Origin: Promethearchaeia archaeon
GTDB lineage: Archaea > Asgardarchaeota > Lokiarchaeia > Sigyniarchaeales > SOKP01
Assembly: GCA_029856445.1 (NCBI GenBank)
Contig: JAHQWY010000036.1
Span: forward strand, 1 to 17,681
Direction: 5' to 3'
Length of the DNA: 17,681 nt
In this document: one piece after another, positions 15,786 through 17,681 of the stretch
How the letters are laid out: each line of letters opens with the position of its first letter
How positions within the stretch are numbered: the stretch's first letter is position 1
Position numbers and translations under genes: made by a program
The notes under the pieces: model-generated
What the model was told of the DNA's origin: nothing
Databases searched by the model: none
The model's input: only the letters and a program-made list of their open reading frames with translations

Positions 15786-15802
15786 AAAAAAAATAAAAAA
15801 AA
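15786..15802 (-). terminator. Oligo-T terminator after the histone gene
   Basis: On the minus strand: eight T, one A, eight T, beginning 37 bases after the histone stop codon. It has the same form as the other terminators in the window and separates the histone from the acetyltransferase gene downstream. Confidence 0.55.
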
Positions 15803-15838
15803 TATTTAAAAATTAACTAATATGATATTTAGCCTTTT

Positions 15839-16051
15839 TTAGACTATTTTCATTGCTAAGTCCATATCCTCTAAAGTCAACTTCTTTCTGCCAGCGTGTC
15901 GAGTCATCTCAAGAGCTTTATTGGTCATACCTTTAGCTAATTTTTCTAAATAATCAATTAAGGCATCTACTGCATCTCGAGCAACCATTTCAGCGCCATT
16001 ATCTTTCATTAACTTTCGAACTGGACTCCAAGCAAAAACTTTCTTTGCCAT
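15839..16051 (-). CDS. Archaeal histone (HMf-like)
   Basis: 70 residues, a single histone fold. Helix 1 is SPVRKLMKD (9-17), helix 2 spans about 21-48, and helix 3 is LEDMDLAMKI (60-69). Loop 2, MTRHAGRKKLT (49-59), carries the DNA-contacting RHAGRK motif of HMfA/HMfB. Compared with HMfB it has a short basic N-terminal extension (MAKKVFAW) but no eukaryote-like long tail. A strong ribosome site, GGAGGA on the minus strand (16064-16059), lies seven bases before the ATG and suggests high expression, as expected of a chromatin protein. It would dimerise and wrap DNA into hypernucleosomes or tetramers; the oligomer type cannot be predicted by eye. The gene is monocistronic with an oligo-T terminator. 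Confidence 0.96.
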   Translation of the reverse strand: MAKKVFAWSPVRKLMKDNGAEMVARDAVDALIDYLEKLAKGMTNKALEMTRHAGRKKLTLEDMDLAMKIV

Positions 16052-16064
16052 TTTTTATTCCTCC

Positions 16065-16344
16065 ACAATTTAATTTTAAATTTGATATTAGATATTATGA
16101 TTTTACAAAAAACTTCTTTAAGTTATAATACTGATTTCAAATATATAAGGATTACGGTAGATTTTCGATAACATATGTTCCGGTTAATAAGATCATCCGA
16201 TCGACAAAACAGCGATGTATTAGAAGAAAGCCGGGGGATATACTTTTGAGCTATTAGATCCGAGATTTTATTTTAACACAGACCCCAAGGTCCTTATACG
16301 ACAATACACTTTAGAGTTTAACTAATTTAATGTGAAATAAAATT
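16065..16344. ncRNA. Gene-free stretch with possible ncRNA on the plus strand
   Basis: Between the histone and the next gene no protein of useful length is encoded. A TATA box (AAATATATAAGG, about 16138-16149, plus strand) is followed by DNA clearly richer in G+C than the surrounding spacers, about 16175-16305, with CCGGGGGAT (16231-16239), an ATCCGAG that could partly pair with it, and a small hairpin GACC-CCAA-GGTC (16281-16292). Stable RNAs are often visible as G+C islands in AT-rich genomes. I found no C/D box pair and no tRNA, 5S or SRP signature. A decayed gene is another explanation. Confidence 0.25.
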
Positions 16345-16926
16345 TTAACTAATATATTTTAAATATTTACGCATTACGTAAATATCTTCGAATTCTTTAT
16401 GGATTATAAATCCTTCAGATTTATATAATGAAATAGGCCCGCGATAACTATATGCATCTGATAATTCTCCAATCCTTGGATATGATTCAATGAGATCAAA
16501 TTCTTTTTTCTTATAGTATGAAATTGCATGTTTCAATAATTTTCTTGCAATCCCTTGTCTTCTATTTGTATGAGCAATTAAAAAACAGACAATTCCTGCT
16601 ATTTTTTTTTCTTGAGAATCCGAACTGTCATCTTCGTATAGTTTTTTTGCGTATTTGTCTCTAGAATTGACATTACACCATCCCACTGGTTTATCATTTA
16701 AATAAGCTAGAAAACCCTGCATTTCTCCTGAGCGAATTAGATCAATAGAAGCTTCTTTATTTTGTTTTTCAGATTGCTTTTTCCATTTTCTAATACTACC
16801 AGGAAAGTGATAAAAATGACAATAACATCCTGCCCAATCAGGATTGTCTGCAAAACCAATTTTCTCGAAAAAATATAACCAATCGTCAAGTATGTCTGAT
16901 GATAAAGGCTTGATAACAATTTCCAT
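16345..16926 (-). CDS. GNAT family acetyltransferase with Cys-rich N-terminal motif
   Basis: 193 residues. The acetyl-CoA motif A is IAHTNRRQGIARKLLKHAI (117-135), followed by a motif B-like region ending SLYKSEGFIIHKEF. An N-terminal WAGCYCHFYHF (31-41) recalls a GNAT subgroup with a conserved C-x-C-x-x-(F/Y)-H stretch; the substrate is unknown. GGTGA on the minus strand (16938-16934) lies seven bases before the ATG, a good archaeal ribosome site. It follows the four-helix membrane protein by 38 bases on the same strand, so the two probably form an operon, although TATA-like sequence (GATATAAAA) lies in the gap. Confidence 0.82.
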   Translation of the reverse strand: MEIVIKPLSSDILDDWLYFFEKIGFADNPDWAGCYCHFYHFPGSIRKWKKQSEKQNKEASIDLIRSGEMQGFLAYLNDKPVGWCNVNSRDKYAKKLYEDDSSDSQEKKIAGIVCFLIAHTNRRQGIARKLLKHAISYYKKKEFDLIESYPRIGELSDAYSYRGPISLYKSEGFIIHKEFEDIYVMRKYLKYIS

Positions 16927-16964
16927 AGAAAGTTCACCTTTTATATCTTTTTTTATAAAACATT

Positions 16965-17444
16965 CTAGTATATATTTTGCCTACCTTTTTTTAAACTTAA
17001 GATTATAGCAGGAATGATACAGAAGTATATAAGCATTATTAACATTACTAAAAATCCATTAAAAACAAATTCTCCAAAGCCCCCACTAAATTCTGAAACT
17101 GTATAATATCCAACTATTGCGATTATTAACCAAATCATAATTGGTATCCCAATTATGAATAAAACAGAAGAGTAATACCTTGGATTCTTAGTTTCTTTTT
17201 TTCTTTTTTTAATACTTAAGCTTAATTTTTCTTCCATTAAAGTAGAATATGTAAAGGGGAAAAAGAAAAAGCCACTCATAAGAAAGAAAAAGAAAAAAAC
17301 CCCTTTGAGGGCCATCTTATCATTCCAATCATAAATTGCCTGACTTAGATCAAAATAAATTAGCAAATAGGGAAAAATAATTCCCATAAACAAAAAATAA
17401 ATTAAAGTAAAAATTATTAAAATGACTTTTTTTTTAACCTGCAT
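16965..17444 (-). CDS. Four-helix membrane protein of unknown function
   Basis: 159 residues from ATG at 17444; a TTG one codon earlier (17447) is a less likely start. Four hydrophobic segments lie at about 7-30, 46-66, 92-113 and 127-150. Basic residues at the N-terminus (QVKKK), in the loop between helices 2 and 3 (IKKRKKETKNPR) and at the C-terminus (LKKGRQ) put both ends in the cytoplasm by the positive-inside rule. Helix 2 is unusually rich in phenylalanine (FFFFF and FFFF runs). No family is recognised. The GNAT acetyltransferase gene follows after 38 bases, suggesting cotranscription, and an inverted repeat sits 41 bases upstream. Confidence 0.78.
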   Translation of the reverse strand: MQVKKKVILIIFTLIYFLFMGIIFPYLLIYFDLSQAIYDWNDKMALKGVFFFFFLMSGFFFFPFTYSTLMEEKLSLSIKKRKKETKNPRYYSSVLFIIGIPIMIWLIIAIVGYYTVSEFSGGFGEFVFNGFLVMLIMLIYFCIIPAIILSLKKGRQNIY

Positions 17445-17484
17445 CAACTTTTTAAAATTAATGATCCTTTATGTTCCTTATTGT

Positions 17485-17500
17485 TTCACATATCTGTGAA
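17485..17500. promoter_or_regulatory. Inverted repeat upstream of the membrane protein gene
   Basis: TTCACA-TATC-TGTGAA, perfect 6-bp arms with a 4-base spacer, 41 bases before the membrane protein ATG. The size and position suit an operator overlapping a promoter. The arms contain G and C, so it is less likely to be chance than the A/T-only repeats nearby. The rest of 17448-17681 holds no gene I can see. Confidence 0.3.
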
Positions 17501-17681
17501 TCAAATGAGTGAGTTGATTTTTCTTAATTTTTCTAGAAAAACTTAAAATGATTTGACCATTTTGGTTCTCTCAATCAATATTTCATAATGAGTTTGTTAA
17601 TAAGTTGCAAAGAAAATAAGTTTTTAAAAATTATTGGAAATTATTCTATTTATCTTTTCTAATAACTAACTAGAATTATTT

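Noticed and set aside
16177..16251. 24-residue plus-strand ORF starting MFRLIRSSDRQ
   Set aside because: Too short, no ribosome site and no recognisable motif; kept only as part of the ncRNA candidate region.
16737..16937. 66-residue minus-strand ORF overlapping the GNAT N-terminus
   Set aside because: Out-of-frame shadow; the GGTGA site and GNAT motifs support the other frame.
17528..17541. Palindrome TTTTTCTAGAAAAA
   Set aside because: Mostly homopolymer A/T arms, likely by chance in AT-rich DNA; far from a clear promoter.
1..17681. CRISPR arrays, insertion sequences, integrases or prophage genes
   Set aside because: No spaced direct repeats, transposase motifs or terminal repeats were seen anywhere in the window.

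Overview
The window looks like chromosomal DNA from an archaeon, most plausibly an Asgard archaeon of the Lokiarchaeia type. Direct evidence for an archaeon: a 70-residue histone-fold protein, an Sm-like (LSm) protein, a tRNA gene interrupted by a bulge-helix-bulge type intron, a tungsten aldehyde ferredoxin oxidoreductase, GGTGA-type ribosome binding sites, TTG start codons, TATA elements and bare oligo-T terminators. The DNA is strongly AT-rich. The Asgard placement is inferred from the mix of large intracellular beta-rich proteins (FG-GAP/WD-like propeller, DUF11-like repeats), multi-PAS kinase and archaeal information genes; no single marker here proves it.

Layout. 1-3198 (minus): a beta-propeller protein cut by the left edge and, upstream of it, a 714-residue protein of Ig-like repeats with an acidic linker. 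3475-6608: glycerate 2-kinase (minus, TTG start) divergent from dihydrolipoamide dehydrogenase (plus). 6672-9159 (minus): a 695-residue metallophosphoesterase downstream of the LSm gene. 9285-9637 (plus): a 54-residue zinc-ribbon protein missing from a simple long-ORF view, then tRNA-Arg(CCU) with a 30-nt intron in its T loop. 9642-9761 (minus): a 39-residue ORF that may be a gene remnant. 9888-12160 (plus): an operon of aldehyde ferredoxin oxidoreductase plus two tandem MoaD/ThiS-like beta-grasp proteins, only the second of which keeps the C-terminal Gly-Gly. 12436-15105 (plus): a soluble histidine kinase with five PAS domains. 15107-17444 (minus): RimJ/RimL-type acetyltransferase, histone, a gene-free 280-bp stretch with a TATA box and a G+C-richer core (possible ncRNA), then a GNAT acetyltransferase and a four-helix membrane protein in a probable operon.

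How they fit together. The AOR operon is the clearest functional unit: an enzyme needing a pterin-bound tungsten cofactor next to a MoaD-like sulfur carrier and a degenerate paralogue. Glycerate kinase and lipoamide dehydrogenase are central carbon functions but share no obvious operon. LSm, histone and tRNA are housekeeping information genes. No CRISPR array, insertion sequence, integrase or phage gene was seen; this reads as ordinary chromosome with a few unusual local structures.
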